From Flavobacteriaceae bacterium LSUCC0859 (GTDB taxonomy: Bacteria; Bacteroidota; Bacteroidia; Flavobacteriales; Flavobacteriaceae), in assembly GCA_022239325.1 (NCBI GenBank), contig JAKOGP010000005.1, forward strand, positions 166,041 to 230,040: 64,000 nt of DNA, written 5' to 3'. The translations under genes were made by a program, and so were the position numbers. Each line of letters starts with the position of its first letter. Within the stretch, counting starts at the first letter, position 1. Below, piece by piece: positions 43,086 to 52,904 of the stretch. Below the pieces are notes generated by a model. The model had not been told where the DNA came from. It saw only the letters and a list, made by a program, of their open reading frames with translations, and did not search any database.

Positions 43086-46000
43086 ATGAATCCAAATAAA
43101 ACACAAGCTCATTTTGAATTATTTAAAAGTAAATCTTTGGTGTTAATTTTTTTAATGCTGTTTGTTACTTTTCCTCTTTTTGCACAAACAACAATATATT
43201 CTAACAGTGCTTCTGGCAATGATTCAACCGGAAATGGAACTAGCTCCAATCCTTACAAGACTTTTCATAAGGCTTATACAGAAGCCTCCTCGGGGGACAC
43301 CATAAACCTCACTGGTACTTTTACATGGACAGATGCTGATGAAACTGGAGACACTACTACAAATGGTTATACCCTAGAAAAAGACTTAATAATTGAAGGA
43401 CAAGGCCCTAACAATACAATTATACAAGCAGCTACAGAATCAAATACAGCGGACAGACGAATTTTTACTGCTACAAGTACTTCAGCTTTCAATGCTCTAT
43501 CAATTAAAAATCTTACTATTAAAAATGGAGTTAGCACCTCTGAAGACAATACCAGTGGTGGAATTTTAGTAAAGACTACAACTTCCAATTACGTCTTCGA
43601 GCTCAACGTAAGCAATTGTTTAATTGAAGCAAATAGAATTAACTCATTTAGTTCAGGTAATGGATTTTCAGGAGGTGGCTTAGCATTTTCAGGTTATGCA
43701 TATGGCACAATAAATATTGATAAAACTACATTTAAAAATAATTATGCATACGTTAGATCATATGGAGCAGGCGGGTTGTATATTGGACAATCTGCTAATG
43801 TTACATTAACACAATGCACGTTTGAAGGTAATTATGGAAAATCAAATTTTGCAAATAATTGGTATGGGACATCAGGCGCATTAAATATTTATAGAAATAG
43901 CAGTTTGAAAATGACAAATTGTACTTTTTATAACAATACTTCTGACGGCACCAGCGGTGCAATACTTTTATATAAAAATACTGCGCACCTAACCAACAAT
44001 ACAATTGTTGAAAATAAGAATGAATCTACTGGAGTTAGTGGGGGTCTTAGCTTACAAGAGCCCACACAAACTTTTTTGAAAAATAATATTGTCGCTAATA
44101 ATTTAGACAATGGATTATCGAATGATTTCAATAGTAGTTCTGTTGTTTCATCTGGTGGTCATAATATTATAGAAACATTTAATAATTTGACTACTACTAG
44201 CAATGATATAACCGGAAACCAAGTAAATCTTTTTGGAACAGGAGTGTCTAACACACCTATTTCAGATGAAAATGATAGTCTTAATGAAACAAAAACAATT
44301 AAACTAATTTCTGGTAGTATAGCTATAAATGCCGGAGACACTAATTCTAATAATCTTGTATCAATTCCTGATAAAGATCAAAGGGGTATTAGTAGGATTG
44401 GTACTCCTGATATTGGTGCCTATGAGTACGACGGCCCCAATTCATTTTTAAAAAGCCTAACTGTAAGCAGTGGTACCCTTTCAGAAACATTTGATTATGC
44501 CACTACAACTTATAATTTAACAGTGCCTTCAACAGTGACAAGTCTCACTGTATCTGCTACTAGCTTTGACGCTTCTGCCAATATTAGCTCAGATGGCAGT
44601 AGTGCAAATGGAGTTTTAAGTAAGACCTACTCCCTTGTTTCTGGTACAAATACAATCACTTTTCTGGTGACTGCTTCAGATAATTCATCTACTAAGACCT
44701 ATACCTTATCTGTATTTAGAGAGTCTCCATCTAGTAATACAAACCTTTCAGGTTTAACTATAAATTCTGGTACTTTGTCACCATCTTTCTCCGCAGAAAC
44801 CACTAATTATCAGGTAAAAGTGACCGGAAAGGTTACTTCAGTAAGTATAACTCCCACCAAATCAGATGTTCACAATTCAATAAGTGTCAATGGCACTCTG
44901 GTAAGTAGTGGTTCAAATTCTGCTAACATTAGCTTAAATACAGGGACCAATACCATTACCGTTGCAGTGATAGCACAAGACGGTGTGAGCTCAAAAACCT
45001 ATACCCTAAATATTGTCAAAGCCGCGGAGTTTATTCACATAGATCCCAGCAATAACTCCTCTTACACTGGTACTGGAAATAATATTTACAATCTAGCAGA
45101 CGGACAGCTCATAGGCGTAAAGGCTGCAGACATATCTTATGAAAGTTCAGATGGTGGGGGCTTGGTCTTTGACGGAAGCGATAGTGCGATAACATTTAGC
45201 AACGCTTCTGTAGATTTTGGAAACAATTTTACCATTGTAGCCTGGGTAAAACCCACTGTAAAATCAGATATTAATACGCTACTATCAAACGGCGCTGCTG
45301 GCTTAAGTAACGCTGGATATAAATTTTATTGGAACAGTTGGAGAAGCAGTGACGGAAAGATATACGTAGAAACAAATAATGGTGGCATACGATCTGTAAA
45401 TTCCAATGAAGCTTGTATTAATGGATGGCAACAACTTGTTTGGAGTGTAGACAACACCAACAAAGTCATCAAAATATACAAGAATGGAATTGAGATAAGC
45501 ACTGTGAATACATTGAGTGCCATGATAAAAACCGACGGGCAATGGTATATTGGCGGTATGAGTGGCATTCATTATGAAATGAAAGCAAAATTGGGCCTTC
45601 TCAAGGTGTTTCCCACCACATTTTCTGCAGAAAGTGTGAGAACCGAATTTAACAGCTATACTGGAAGATTCACCTTGCCCTCTAGCCCATCTATCAGCAG
45701 CTTTTCCCCCTCTGCTGCAAATACGGGAGCCACCATTACACTAACAGGAACTAATTTTACAGGGGCCTCTGAAGTTAATTTCAACAGCACCTCTGCCACC
45801 TATACCGTAGTGAGTGACACAGAAATCACTGCTACAGTGCCAAGTGGGGCCACATCTGGAACCATAACAGTAAAAAATGGGTGTAATTACGATACTAAAT
45901 CTGGTTTTGAAATTAGTACTTTGCCGTCACCAAGTTTTGGTATAACACCCTCAGGGACTATATCAAAATCAATCGGTGAGACATTCAGTATAGCAACTAG

Positions 46001-48026
46001 TACTTCTGGCTCAGGTTCTATTAATTTTAGCTCTAACAACACCTTGGTAGCTACAGTCAATAGTTCAGGTGTAGTTAATATAGTTGGTGAAGGAACAGCA
46101 GCCATACAAGTAAGTCAATCCTCGGATGGAACATATGCCGGCGGAACAGCTTTTTTAAACATAAATGGTATAAAAGCAGCAGCTACATTAAGTGGTCTAA
46201 CGAATATCACAAAGTCTCTCGGAGATCCAAATTTTTCTATTCTAGCCACATCTAACAATAGTTCAGGACCAAGTATTGTTTATAGTAGTTCTAACCCAGC
46301 TGTAGCTAGTATTCATGCAAGCAGTGGTTTAATTAGTATTGTGGGAGTAGGAAATACAACAATAACTGCTTCTCAATCAGGAGACTCAAACTACAGCGCT
46401 GGTCAAATTCAAATGGTTTTAAGTGTTGTATTGGGAGACACAGACGGAGATGGCGTAAATGACAGCTCGGACAACTGTCCTTCTGTGGCCAATGCTTCAC
46501 AGGCCGATGCCGACGGGGATGGCGTAGGAGACATTTGTGACAATGCGCCAAATGTAGCCAATCCGTCACAGACAGACACCGACGGAGACGGTGTGGGAGA
46601 TGTAATAGATACCGACGACGACAATGACGGCGTACCCGACACAGAGGACGCTTTTCCTCTAGATGCATCAGAAAATAAAGACACCGACGGAGACGGCACG
46701 GGAGATAACGCAGACACAGATGACGATAACGATGGCATTGCAGATAGTATAGATAACGCTCCTTTTACCTCCAACCCAGACCAATTAGATTCTGATGGTG
46801 ACGGTATTGGAGACGCCGTAGACACAGACAATGATAACGACGGCTTTTCAAATACGGACGAAACCACCTGCGGCACGGATCCATTAGATGCTTCTGATAA
46901 ACCGCTAGACACAGACGCAGACGGTACTCCAGATTGTATAGATTTAGACGACGACAACGACGGTTTTAGTGACGCAGACGAATTGATTTGTGGTTCCAAC
47001 CCTTTAGATGTCTCTGGTAAACCCCTAGATACCGATGCAGACGAAATAGCTAACTGTGTAGACCCAGACGACGACAACGACGGTTATTTGGATGGGGAAG
47101 ACGCTTTCCCGCTTGACGCTTCAGAATGGATAGACACAGACGCAGACGGCACAGGAAACAACGCAGACACAGATGACGATAACGATGGGCAGCTAGACAC
47201 AGACGAGATTTCTTGCGGATCTGACCCCTTATTAGCATCGAGCAGCGCTCTAGACACAGACTTAGATTCCATTCCAAATTGTTTAGACCCAGACGACGAC
47301 AACGACGGAGTGAATGATGTGAGCGACGCCTTCCCACTAGACCCTGCAGAATGGACAGACACAGACGCAGACGGTATAGGGAACAATGCAGACACAGACG
47401 ACGACAACGACGGCTACTCAGATTTTGATGAGCTGGCCTGTGGTTCAGACCCCTTAGATCGTTTTAAAAAACCTGCAGACCTAGATACAGACGGAGTTCC
47501 AGACTGCCTAGATGAAGATCGTGATGGAGACGGAGTTTTAAATACCCAAGATGTCTTCCCAGACGATCCTTCAGAGAGCGTAGACACGGACGGAGATGGC
47601 CTAGGGGATAACTTTGAGGTAGATGACGACAATGACGGCTATCTAGACATAGACGACGCCTTTCCTTTAGACCCCACAGAATGGGCAGACGCAGACGGAG
47701 ACGGTATAGGAGACAACGCAGACACGGATGACAACAACGACGGTTTTGAGGACGAAGTCTTAGTGGCATCGGGCGTGTTAACGCCCAACAGCTCTGGGAT
47801 GGAAAGCACTTGGAAGATTGTCAATATGGAGAAATATCCCAATGCACGGGTACGGGTATACGACAGAAATGGAGTAGAAGTGCTCAATGTAAGGGGCTAT
47901 AAAAATGATTGGCGTGGCACCTATAAAGACTCCGGCCAAATGCTACCGGCAGGGTCTTACTACTATATAGTAGACCTCAAAACGGGGGAAAAACCTCTGA
48001 AAGGCTGGTTGTATATTACCTATTAG
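43086..48026 (+). CDS. Large T9SS type-B surface protein with beta-helix, LamG-like and thrombospondin type 3 domains
   Basis: This 1646-residue protein has a signal peptide (about 18-34, LVLIFLMLFVTFPLFAQ). The domain order is a right-handed beta-helix of the choice-of-anchor-Q type (about 35-455, ending DKDQRGISRIGTPDIGAYEY), two cadherin-like beta-sandwich domains (about 456-645), a LamG/concanavalin-like domain (about 648-860, GLVFDGSDSAITF, FTIVAWVKP), a TIG domain (about 870-955), bacterial Ig-like domains (about 960-1110), calcium-binding thrombospondin type 3 repeats (about 1117-1555, DTDGDGVGD, DDDNDG) and a C-terminal sorting domain (about 1558-1646). The sorting domain is odd: it reads VLTPNSSGMESTWKI instead of the usual FTPNGDGxND. 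It is probably a cell-surface or released adhesin/polysaccharide binder. A close paralogue's 3' end is at 63630. Confidence 0.85.
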   Translation: MNPNKTQAHFELFKSKSLVLIFLMLFVTFPLFAQTTIYSNSASGNDSTGNGTSSNPYKTFHKAYTEASSGDTINLTGTFTWTDADETGDTTTNGYTLEKDLIIEGQGPNNTIIQAATESNTADRRIFTATSTSAFNALSIKNLTIKNGVSTSEDNTSGGILVKTTTSNYVFELNVSNCLIEANRINSFSSGNGFSGGGLAFSGYAYGTINIDKTTFKNNYAYVRSYGAGGLYIGQSANVTLTQCTFEGNYGKSNFANNWYGTSGALNIYRNSSLKMTNCTFYNNTSDGTSGAILLYKNTAHLTNNTIVENKNESTGVSGGLSLQEPTQTFLKNNIVANNLDNGLSNDFNSSSVVSSGGHNIIETFNNLTTTSNDITGNQVNLFGTGVSNTPISDENDSLNETKTIKLISGSIAINAGDTNSNNLVSIPDKDQRGISRIGTPDIGAYEYDGPNSFLKSLTVSSGTLSETFDYATTTYNLTVPSTVTSLTVSATSFDASANISSDGSSANGVLSKTYSLVSGTNTITFLVTASDNSSTKTYTLSVFRESPSSNTNLSGLTINSGTLSPSFSAETTNYQVKVTGKVTSVSITPTKSDVHNSISVNGTLVSSGSNSANISLNTGTNTITVAVIAQDGVSSKTYTLNIVKAAEFIHIDPSNNSSYTGTGNNIYNLADGQLIGVKAADISYESSDGGGLVFDGSDSAITFSNASVDFGNNFTIVAWVKPTVKSDINTLLSNGAAGLSNAGYKFYWNSWRSSDGKIYVETNNGGIRSVNSNEACINGWQQLVWSVDNTNKVIKIYKNGIEISTVNTLSAMIKTDGQWYIGGMSGIHYEMKAKLGLLKVFPTTFSAESVRTEFNSYTGRFTLPSSPSISSFSPSAANTGATITLTGTNFTGASEVNFNSTSATYTVVSDTEITATVPSGATSGTITVKNGCNYDTKSGFEISTLPSPSFGITPSGTISKSIGETFSIATSTSGSGSINFSSNNTLVATVNSSGVVNIVGEGTAAIQVSQSSDGTYAGGTAFLNINGIKAAATLSGLTNITKSLGDPNFSILATSNNSSGPSIVYSSSNPAVASIHASSGLISIVGVGNTTITASQSGDSNYSAGQIQMVLSVVLGDTDGDGVNDSSDNCPSVANASQADADGDGVGDICDNAPNVANPSQTDTDGDGVGDVIDTDDDNDGVPDTEDAFPLDASENKDTDGDGTGDNADTDDDNDGIADSIDNAPFTSNPDQLDSDGDGIGDAVDTDNDNDGFSNTDETTCGTDPLDASDKPLDTDADGTPDCIDLDDDNDGFSDADELICGSNPLDVSGKPLDTDADEIANCVDPDDDNDGYLDGEDAFPLDASEWIDTDADGTGNNADTDDDNDGQLDTDEISCGSDPLLASSSALDTDLDSIPNCLDPDDDNDGVNDVSDAFPLDPAEWTDTDADGIGNNADTDDDNDGYSDFDELACGSDPLDRFKKPADLDTDGVPDCLDEDRDGDGVLNTQDVFPDDPSESVDTDGDGLGDNFEVDDDNDGYLDIDDAFPLDPTEWADADGDGIGDNADTDDNNDGFEDEVLVASGVLTPNSSGMESTWKIVNMEKYPNARVRVYDRNGVEVLNVRGYKNDWRGTYKDSGQMLPAGSYYYIVDLKTGEKPLKGWLYITY
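46436..47755 (+). repeat. Thrombospondin type 3 repeat-coding tract
   Basis: About 440 codons of short Asp-rich repeats (DTDGDGxGD, DDDNDGxxD, interrupted by AFPLDxxEW and CGSDPLD blocks) encoded by near-identical DNA units such as GACGACGACAACGACGG. The repeats bind calcium and form a rigid stalk. The DNA is prone to slippage and to recombination with the paralogue at the right edge. Confidence 0.85.
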
Positions 48027-48051
48027 TGTCTGGAATATCTTGTTTAAAGCG

Positions 48052-48074
48052 GCCTCAAACTAAGTGTTTGGGGC
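48052..48074. terminator. Weak hairpin between convergent genes
   Basis: GCCTCAAAC and GTTTGGGGC form a 9-bp stem with one G-T mismatch and a 5-nt loop. It lies between the stop of the large surface protein and the stop of hflX. It lacks a T run, so terminator function is uncertain. Confidence 0.35.
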
Positions 48075-49283
48075 TTACTCTTCTAGGAACTCAGGGTACA
48101 AAAAGCTGTTGTATGGAAAGCGCGTCACGTGAATGTCGCGTACCGCGTCGTAGACCTTTTTTCTAAAATGATCTAGATTCTCCTTGCTGAGGGCAGAAAT
48201 AAACAGGGCGTTGCCGTCCATGCGCTGCATATAGGTTTGCTCCCACTCTGCCATGGTAAAATGTCTGGGGGTTTTTTCTGTGACCAGATCGTCTTGATCT
48301 ATAATTTCTGGCGTGTACTGGTCTATCTTATTAAAAACCATGAGCGTGGGTTTGTCCAGGGCTTTAATGTCTGAGAGAATGGTGTTCACCGCTGTAATCT
48401 GATCTTCAAAGTCTGGGTGAGAAATGTCTACCACATGTAAGAGCAAATCTGCCTCTCGCACTTCATCTAGGGTGCCTTTAAAACTCTCTACTAGCTGGGT
48501 AGGAAGCTTTCTAATAAAACCTACGGTATCTGTCATTAGGAATGGCAGATTGCCAATCACAACCTTTCTAACGGTGGTGTCTAGGGTGGCAAAGAGTTTG
48601 TTTTCTGCAAAGACCTCAGACTTACTCACTACATTCATCAGGGTAGATTTACCCACATTGGTGTAGCCCACCAAGGCTACCCGCACCAGGGCGCCTCTAT
48701 TGCCCCGCTGGGTCTCCATTTGGCGATCTATCTTGAGTAATTTCTTTTTGAGTAGGCTAATGCGGTCCCTAACAATACGGCGGTCGGTTTCTATTTCTGT
48801 CTCTCCCGGGCCACGCATTCCAATTCCCCCTTTTTGGCGTTCTAAGTGGGTCCAAAGGCCTGCCAATCTAGGTAAGAGATATTCGTATTGCGCCAGCTCT
48901 ACCTGGGTGCGTGCATAAGACGTTTGTGCCCTTTGGGCAAAAATATCTAGAATGAGGGAGGTTCTGTCTACAATCTTGCATTTGAGCTCTCGCTCTATAT
49001 TTTTCTGCTGGGCGGGGCTAAGCTCGTCGTCAAAAATAACAGAGCCAATTTCTTCCTCTTTTACAAAAGCGGCCACCTCTGCTATTTTACCTGTTCCAAT
49101 ATAGGTTTTGGGGTTGGGTACCTCTATGCGCTGCACAAAGCGCTTGAGTACTTCTCCACCTGCCGTAAAAGTGAGGAATTCTAACTCATCTAAGTATTCT
49201 TTCATCTTTTCTTCTGGCTGTGACTGCGTAATCACACCAATGAGAACAGAGCGTTCATAAGTCAGGTTTTGTGCTTCTATCAT
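48075..49283 (-). CDS. hflX: Ribosome-associated GTPase HflX
   Basis: The ATG at 49283 gives 402 residues. The HflX-specific N-terminal domain contains NPKTYIGTGKIAEVAAFVKE and VIFDDELSPAQQKNIERELK. It is followed by the Gly-rich linker GGIGMRGPGETEIETDRR and a TRAFAC GTPase domain with G1 GYTNVGKST, G3 DTVGFI and G4 NKID. HflX binds the 50S subunit and splits stalled ribosomes. TATCTTTG on the minus strand at 49290-49297, 7 bp before the ATG, resembles a -7 promoter element, suggesting a very short leader. Confidence 0.95.
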   Translation of the reverse strand: MIEAQNLTYERSVLIGVITQSQPEEKMKEYLDELEFLTFTAGGEVLKRFVQRIEVPNPKTYIGTGKIAEVAAFVKEEEIGSVIFDDELSPAQQKNIERELKCKIVDRTSLILDIFAQRAQTSYARTQVELAQYEYLLPRLAGLWTHLERQKGGIGMRGPGETEIETDRRIVRDRISLLKKKLLKIDRQMETQRGNRGALVRVALVGYTNVGKSTLMNVVSKSEVFAENKLFATLDTTVRKVVIGNLPFLMTDTVGFIRKLPTQLVESFKGTLDEVREADLLLHVVDISHPDFEDQITAVNTILSDIKALDKPTLMVFNKIDQYTPEIIDQDDLVTEKTPRHFTMAEWEQTYMQRMDGNALFISALSKENLDHFRKKVYDAVRDIHVTRFPYNSFLYPEFLEE

Positions 49284-49289
49284 AGGCCA

Positions 49290-49297
49290 CAAAGATA
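49290..49297 (-). promoter_or_regulatory. Candidate -7 element of hflX
   Basis: The minus strand reads TATCTTTG, a match to TAnnTTTG, 7 bp upstream of the hflX ATG. No TTG is seen at the expected -33 position, so support is limited. The remaining intergenic sequence up to 49568 shows no gene or structure that I can support. Confidence 0.3.
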
Positions 49298-49568
49298 TCT
49301 AAAGTTCCTTTCACTTTTAGTATTATTTTTTGAGCCACTGACGCCTAAAAATAGGGGCTGCGAACGAAAATAGTGACCTTCATCTATTTTTTTTGGTTAT
49401 TTTAAGCACAGCCTGCTCTAGCGACTTTGAAGGAACGTTATGGATGGCCCAGACACAGTCCCACCTTACAAAAAAATAATTGTAAACCACCGTTCATTCC
49501 CATGCCATGGTAAATCTAATCCAGGAGTTCTAATAAGGTTAAGTAGAGTTGTGGAGGAATTTAAGCGC

Positions 49569-50858
49569 TCATGGAGAATCTAATGCTAAATGTTCGTATA
49601 TAAGCTGTTGGACCACCTCCCTGATGTTGGTGGTATAAATACCGTCCTGGCTTCTAGAGGGGTATACCCTATTGGATAAGAATACATAGACCAAGTCATA
49701 GGTGGGGTCTACCCAAACAAAGGTACCTGTAAAGCCAGAGTGTCCATAACTTTCTGGGCTTACCGCTGGAGCCGGATAGGCCTTAGCAGCCGGGAGGCTA
49801 TCATTGCCCAATAAGGGCTTGTCAAAACCGAGGCCACGGCGGTTATTCTGCTGCGGAAATTGCAGCCTTGTAAATTCCTCGATGGTCTTCTGAGACAGGT
49901 ATCGGCGCCCGCCAAATGTCCCTCCGTTGGAAAGCATTTGTAGCATATTATACAGGTCTTTGGCATTGGAAAAAAGGCCAGCGTTGCCAGACACTCCACC
50001 AAAAAGTGCCGCGTTTTCATCGTGCACATAGTTCTGAGTAAGGGCTTTTCTAAAAAGGGTGTCCCGCTCTGTGGGTACCACTCTAAAACTGGGGTCTCTC
50101 TCTTTGGGAAGGTACCCCAAACTCTGCGCCCCTATGGGGTCGTAAAATGTACTACGCATATAGGCCCTGTACTCTTGGCCAGTAAGCTGGCTAATGACTT
50201 CTGGAAACAGCAAAAAGGCCAATCCAGAATAGCGGTAAGACTTGTCCTCAGACACCTTAGATCGGTTAATTTGCCTATACATTTTCCGAGGAAAACGGCT
50301 GCGAACAAATCTATTTTCATAGGCCTGTAAATCAAAACCTTTGCTGGGCTGCTCGCGAACAAAACGCCTCTTTAACCCTTTGTTATTGGGGGGTAACAGC
50401 TCCTTTAAAAATACAATATAAGGAACAAGCCCAGCCCCATGGGCTAAAATTTGTCTGAGAGTGAGGGATTTTTTATCTGGGTAGCGGCGCCAGGGTTTCC
50501 AGTAGCGGCTCCATGGAGCGTCTAAGTCCATGACCCCCTCTTCTACCAACTTCATCAGGGCAGGCAGCGGGCCCATAATTTTGGTTACCGAGGCCAGATC
50601 GTATAGATCAGAAAGGCGTACCGGAACTAAGGAGTCATAAGTGTGAAAGCCATAAGCTTTCTCTAGGAGTATCTCCCCTTGGTGAGCCACCAATACTTGG
50701 GCTCCAGGAAAAGCCTTGGCTCTAATAGCTAGCTGCATGGCAGAATCTATAGACTGCTCCAAACTTGGAACAGCGGTCTGGCCTTGCAGCATACCACTCC
50801 CCAAAAAAAGAAAAAGGAAGAGGCACTTTATAAGTGGCGACTTAAAAAAGAATCTCAT
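49569..50858 (-). CDS. Beta-lactamase-family serine hydrolase, exported
   Basis: This 429-residue protein has a signal peptide (about 1-27, ending MLQGQ) and the class C beta-lactamase/DD-peptidase fold: S90-V-T-K93 (SxxK) in DLASVTKIMG, a YSG motif in SYRYSGLAFLLF (second catalytic Tyr) and HSG in YGHSGFTGTFVWVD. Related domains occur fused to NagZ glucosaminidases in Bacteroidota, but here it is alone. Probable substrates are peptidoglycan peptides or small esters; resistance to beta-lactams cannot be claimed. It is the last gene of the hem-direction cluster, 41 bp after hemB. Confidence 0.8.
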   Translation of the reverse strand: MRFFFKSPLIKCLFLFLFLGSGMLQGQTAVPSLEQSIDSAMQLAIRAKAFPGAQVLVAHQGEILLEKAYGFHTYDSLVPVRLSDLYDLASVTKIMGPLPALMKLVEEGVMDLDAPWSRYWKPWRRYPDKKSLTLRQILAHGAGLVPYIVFLKELLPPNNKGLKRRFVREQPSKGFDLQAYENRFVRSRFPRKMYRQINRSKVSEDKSYRYSGLAFLLFPEVISQLTGQEYRAYMRSTFYDPIGAQSLGYLPKERDPSFRVVPTERDTLFRKALTQNYVHDENAALFGGVSGNAGLFSNAKDLYNMLQMLSNGGTFGGRRYLSQKTIEEFTRLQFPQQNNRRGLGFDKPLLGNDSLPAAKAYPAPAVSPESYGHSGFTGTFVWVDPTYDLVYVFLSNRVYPSRSQDGIYTTNIREVVQQLIYEHLALDSP

Positions 50859-50899
50859 CTCATAAATGTACTGAAAATTCCTTTTTAAATCTCAGGGAT

Positions 50900-51874
50900 C
50901 TAACCCATAAGCGCCACCGCCTCTTTGGCAAAATAAGAGGCTATGATATTGGCACCGGCGCGTTTGATGGCCAGCAATTGTTCCATCATTACCGCGTCGT
51001 GGTCCAACCAACCTTTTTCTGCCGCCGCCTTAATCATGGCGTACTCTCCAGACACCTGATAGACCGCTATAGGCACGTCTATCTCGTTTTTAAGCTCTCG
51101 GACAATGTCTAGGTAGCAAATTCCCGGCTTTACCATAATAATATCTGCCCCCTCATCTATGTCTGCCTGGGCCTCTTCCAAGGCCTCAAAACGGTTGGCG
51201 CTGTCCATCTGATAGGTTTTCTTGTCTCCAAAACCAGGGGCAGAGTCTAGGGCGTCTCTAAAAGGACCATAAAAAGCAGAAGCGTATTTAGCGCTGTAAC
51301 TCATAATGCCTGTGTGGGTATAATCCGCCTCTTCCAAGGCCTCGCGGATGCTCAAAATACGGCCGTCCATCATATCTGAAGGGGCTACAAAGTCTGCACC
51401 AGCCTGGGCATGAGACAGGGCCATCTCTGCCAAAACCTCAACGGTTTCATCGTTTAGAATCTCGGTTCCTTCTACAATTCCGTCATGCCCGTAAGAAGAA
51501 TAGGGATCTAGGGCCACATCTGTCATGACCAGCATTTCTGGACAGGCCGCTTTAATGGTCTGTACCGCGCGCTGCATGAGCCCCTTGGGGTTAAGGGCCT
51601 CTGTACCCGCATTGTCCTTAAGATGGTCCGGCACTTTCACAAACACCAAGACCCCACAAAGCCCCATTGACCATAGCGTTTTTACCTCTTTTTCCAAAAG
51701 GTCTAAAGAATATCTAAAATATCCAGGCATGGAGGGAATGGCCTCTTGTACGCCCTTGCCTTCTACCACAAAGAGCGGTACTAAAAAATCTGAGGGAGTG
51801 AGGATGGTTTCTCGCACCAAATGGCGAATGGCTTGGGATTGGCGCAGTCTTCTGTGTCTTCTAAGTGGGTACAT
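50900..51874 (-). CDS. hemB: Porphobilinogen synthase (delta-aminolevulinic acid dehydratase)
   Basis: This 324-residue enzyme condenses two 5-aminolevulinate molecules into porphobilinogen. The two active-site lysines are visible: K196 in MSYSAKYASAFYGPF and K249 in IIMVKPG, the latter forming the Schiff base. The metal-site loop reads DVALDPYSSYGHDG, with aspartates in place of the zinc-binding cysteines, so this is the magnesium-type rather than the zinc-type enzyme. It lies 40 bp downstream of hemF in the hem cluster. Confidence 0.95.
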   Translation of the reverse strand: MYPLRRHRRLRQSQAIRHLVRETILTPSDFLVPLFVVEGKGVQEAIPSMPGYFRYSLDLLEKEVKTLWSMGLCGVLVFVKVPDHLKDNAGTEALNPKGLMQRAVQTIKAACPEMLVMTDVALDPYSSYGHDGIVEGTEILNDETVEVLAEMALSHAQAGADFVAPSDMMDGRILSIREALEEADYTHTGIMSYSAKYASAFYGPFRDALDSAPGFGDKKTYQMDSANRFEALEEAQADIDEGADIIMVKPGICYLDIVRELKNEIDVPIAVYQVSGEYAMIKAAAEKGWLDHDAVMMEQLLAIKRAGANIIASYFAKEAVALMG

Positions 51875-51914
51875 AACGAAACTTTTTAATACAATGTGTT
51901 TTTATAAATTGGGT

Positions 51915-52817
51915 TTAAACCCAGCTTCTGGGTGTGGCTAATACCTCTAATAATTGGCCTTCGGCCGATGCGGGTTCTGGCGCATGATCATACACCCACT
52001 GCACCCTTGGAGGCAAACTCATGAGAATACTTTCTATACGGCCATTGGTTTTAAGGCCAAAAAGGGTGCCTTTGTCGTGCACCAGATTAAACTCTACATA
52101 GCGTCCTCGGCGAATCTCCTGCCAATCTCTTTGGGCGGGCGAATAGGGGAGCTGTTTTCTTTTTTCTACAATAGGAAGATAGGCCTCTAGAAAGGAATCT
52201 CCTACCGCAGTCACAAAGTCATACCAGCCTTGTAAATCTCGCTCTGGGCTGTTCTTACAATAATCAAAAAATAGGCCACCCACCCCTCGGGCCTCGTTCC
52301 TGTGGGCATTCCAAAAATACTGGTCACAGCGCTGCTTATAATTGGGGTAAAAAGTAGGGTCATGTGCGTCACAGGCGGTTTTGCAAACTTGGTGAAAATG
52401 CTGAGCGTCTTCTTCAAACAAATAGTATGGCGTGAGGTCTTGGCCTCCCCCAAACCAGGCGTCTAAGAGATTTCCCTGCTTGTCATACAACTCAAAATAA
52501 CGCCAATTGGCGTGTACGGTGGGTACCATAGGATTCTCCGGGTGTAACACCAAAGACAAACCACAGGCAAAAAAATCAGATTCTCCCACCCCAAAATACT
52601 GTTGCATGCTTTTGGGTAGGGCGCCGTGAACCGCAGAGGTGTTTACGCCACCTTTTTCAAATACCGCGCCTTGTTCTATCACTCGGGTACGGCCACCGCC
52701 GCCCTCCGGACGCTCCCATAGATCTTCCTTAAAGCAAGCACTTCCGTCTGCCGTTTCTATGCCCTTGCATATGCGGTCTTGAAGCTCCAAAATATAGTTG
52801 CTAAAAGGGACTTTCAT
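51915..52817 (-). CDS. hemF: Oxygen-dependent coproporphyrinogen III oxidase
   Basis: From the second ATG (52817, MKVPFSNYILELQDRICKGI) the protein has 300 residues, the usual HemF length; an upstream ATG at 52844 adds nine residues. Diagnostic blocks are WERPEGGGGRTRVIEQGAVF, VLHPENPMVPTVHANWRYFE, WFGGGQDLTPYYLFEEDAQH, NEARGVGGLFFDY and GRYVEFNLVHDKGTLFGLKT. It oxidatively decarboxylates coproporphyrinogen III using molecular oxygen, which shows that the organism makes heme aerobically. It follows hemE by 87 bp. Confidence 0.95.
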   Translation of the reverse strand: MKVPFSNYILELQDRICKGIETADGSACFKEDLWERPEGGGGRTRVIEQGAVFEKGGVNTSAVHGALPKSMQQYFGVGESDFFACGLSLVLHPENPMVPTVHANWRYFELYDKQGNLLDAWFGGGQDLTPYYLFEEDAQHFHQVCKTACDAHDPTFYPNYKQRCDQYFWNAHRNEARGVGGLFFDYCKNSPERDLQGWYDFVTAVGDSFLEAYLPIVEKRKQLPYSPAQRDWQEIRRGRYVEFNLVHDKGTLFGLKTNGRIESILMSLPPRVQWVYDHAPEPASAEGQLLEVLATPRSWV

Positions 52818-52904
52818 AGATGTTATGGGCAATGGTGTGGGCATGAGGTGTTTATTTGTGTTTTGCTACTGTATAGGTATCTTATTTTTGAGGTCCTATT
52901 TTGC

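Noticed and set aside
46436..47755. Regularly spaced short DNA repeats resembling a CRISPR array
   Set aside because: They are in-frame thrombospondin type 3 repeats of a long coding sequence, with variable unit length and no cas genes.
49440..49580. Open frame of about 47 codons starting MDGPDTVPPYK between hflX and the serine hydrolase gene
   Set aside because: No recognisable motif or promoter, and it runs into the 3' end of the opposite gene. It is most likely a chance ORF.
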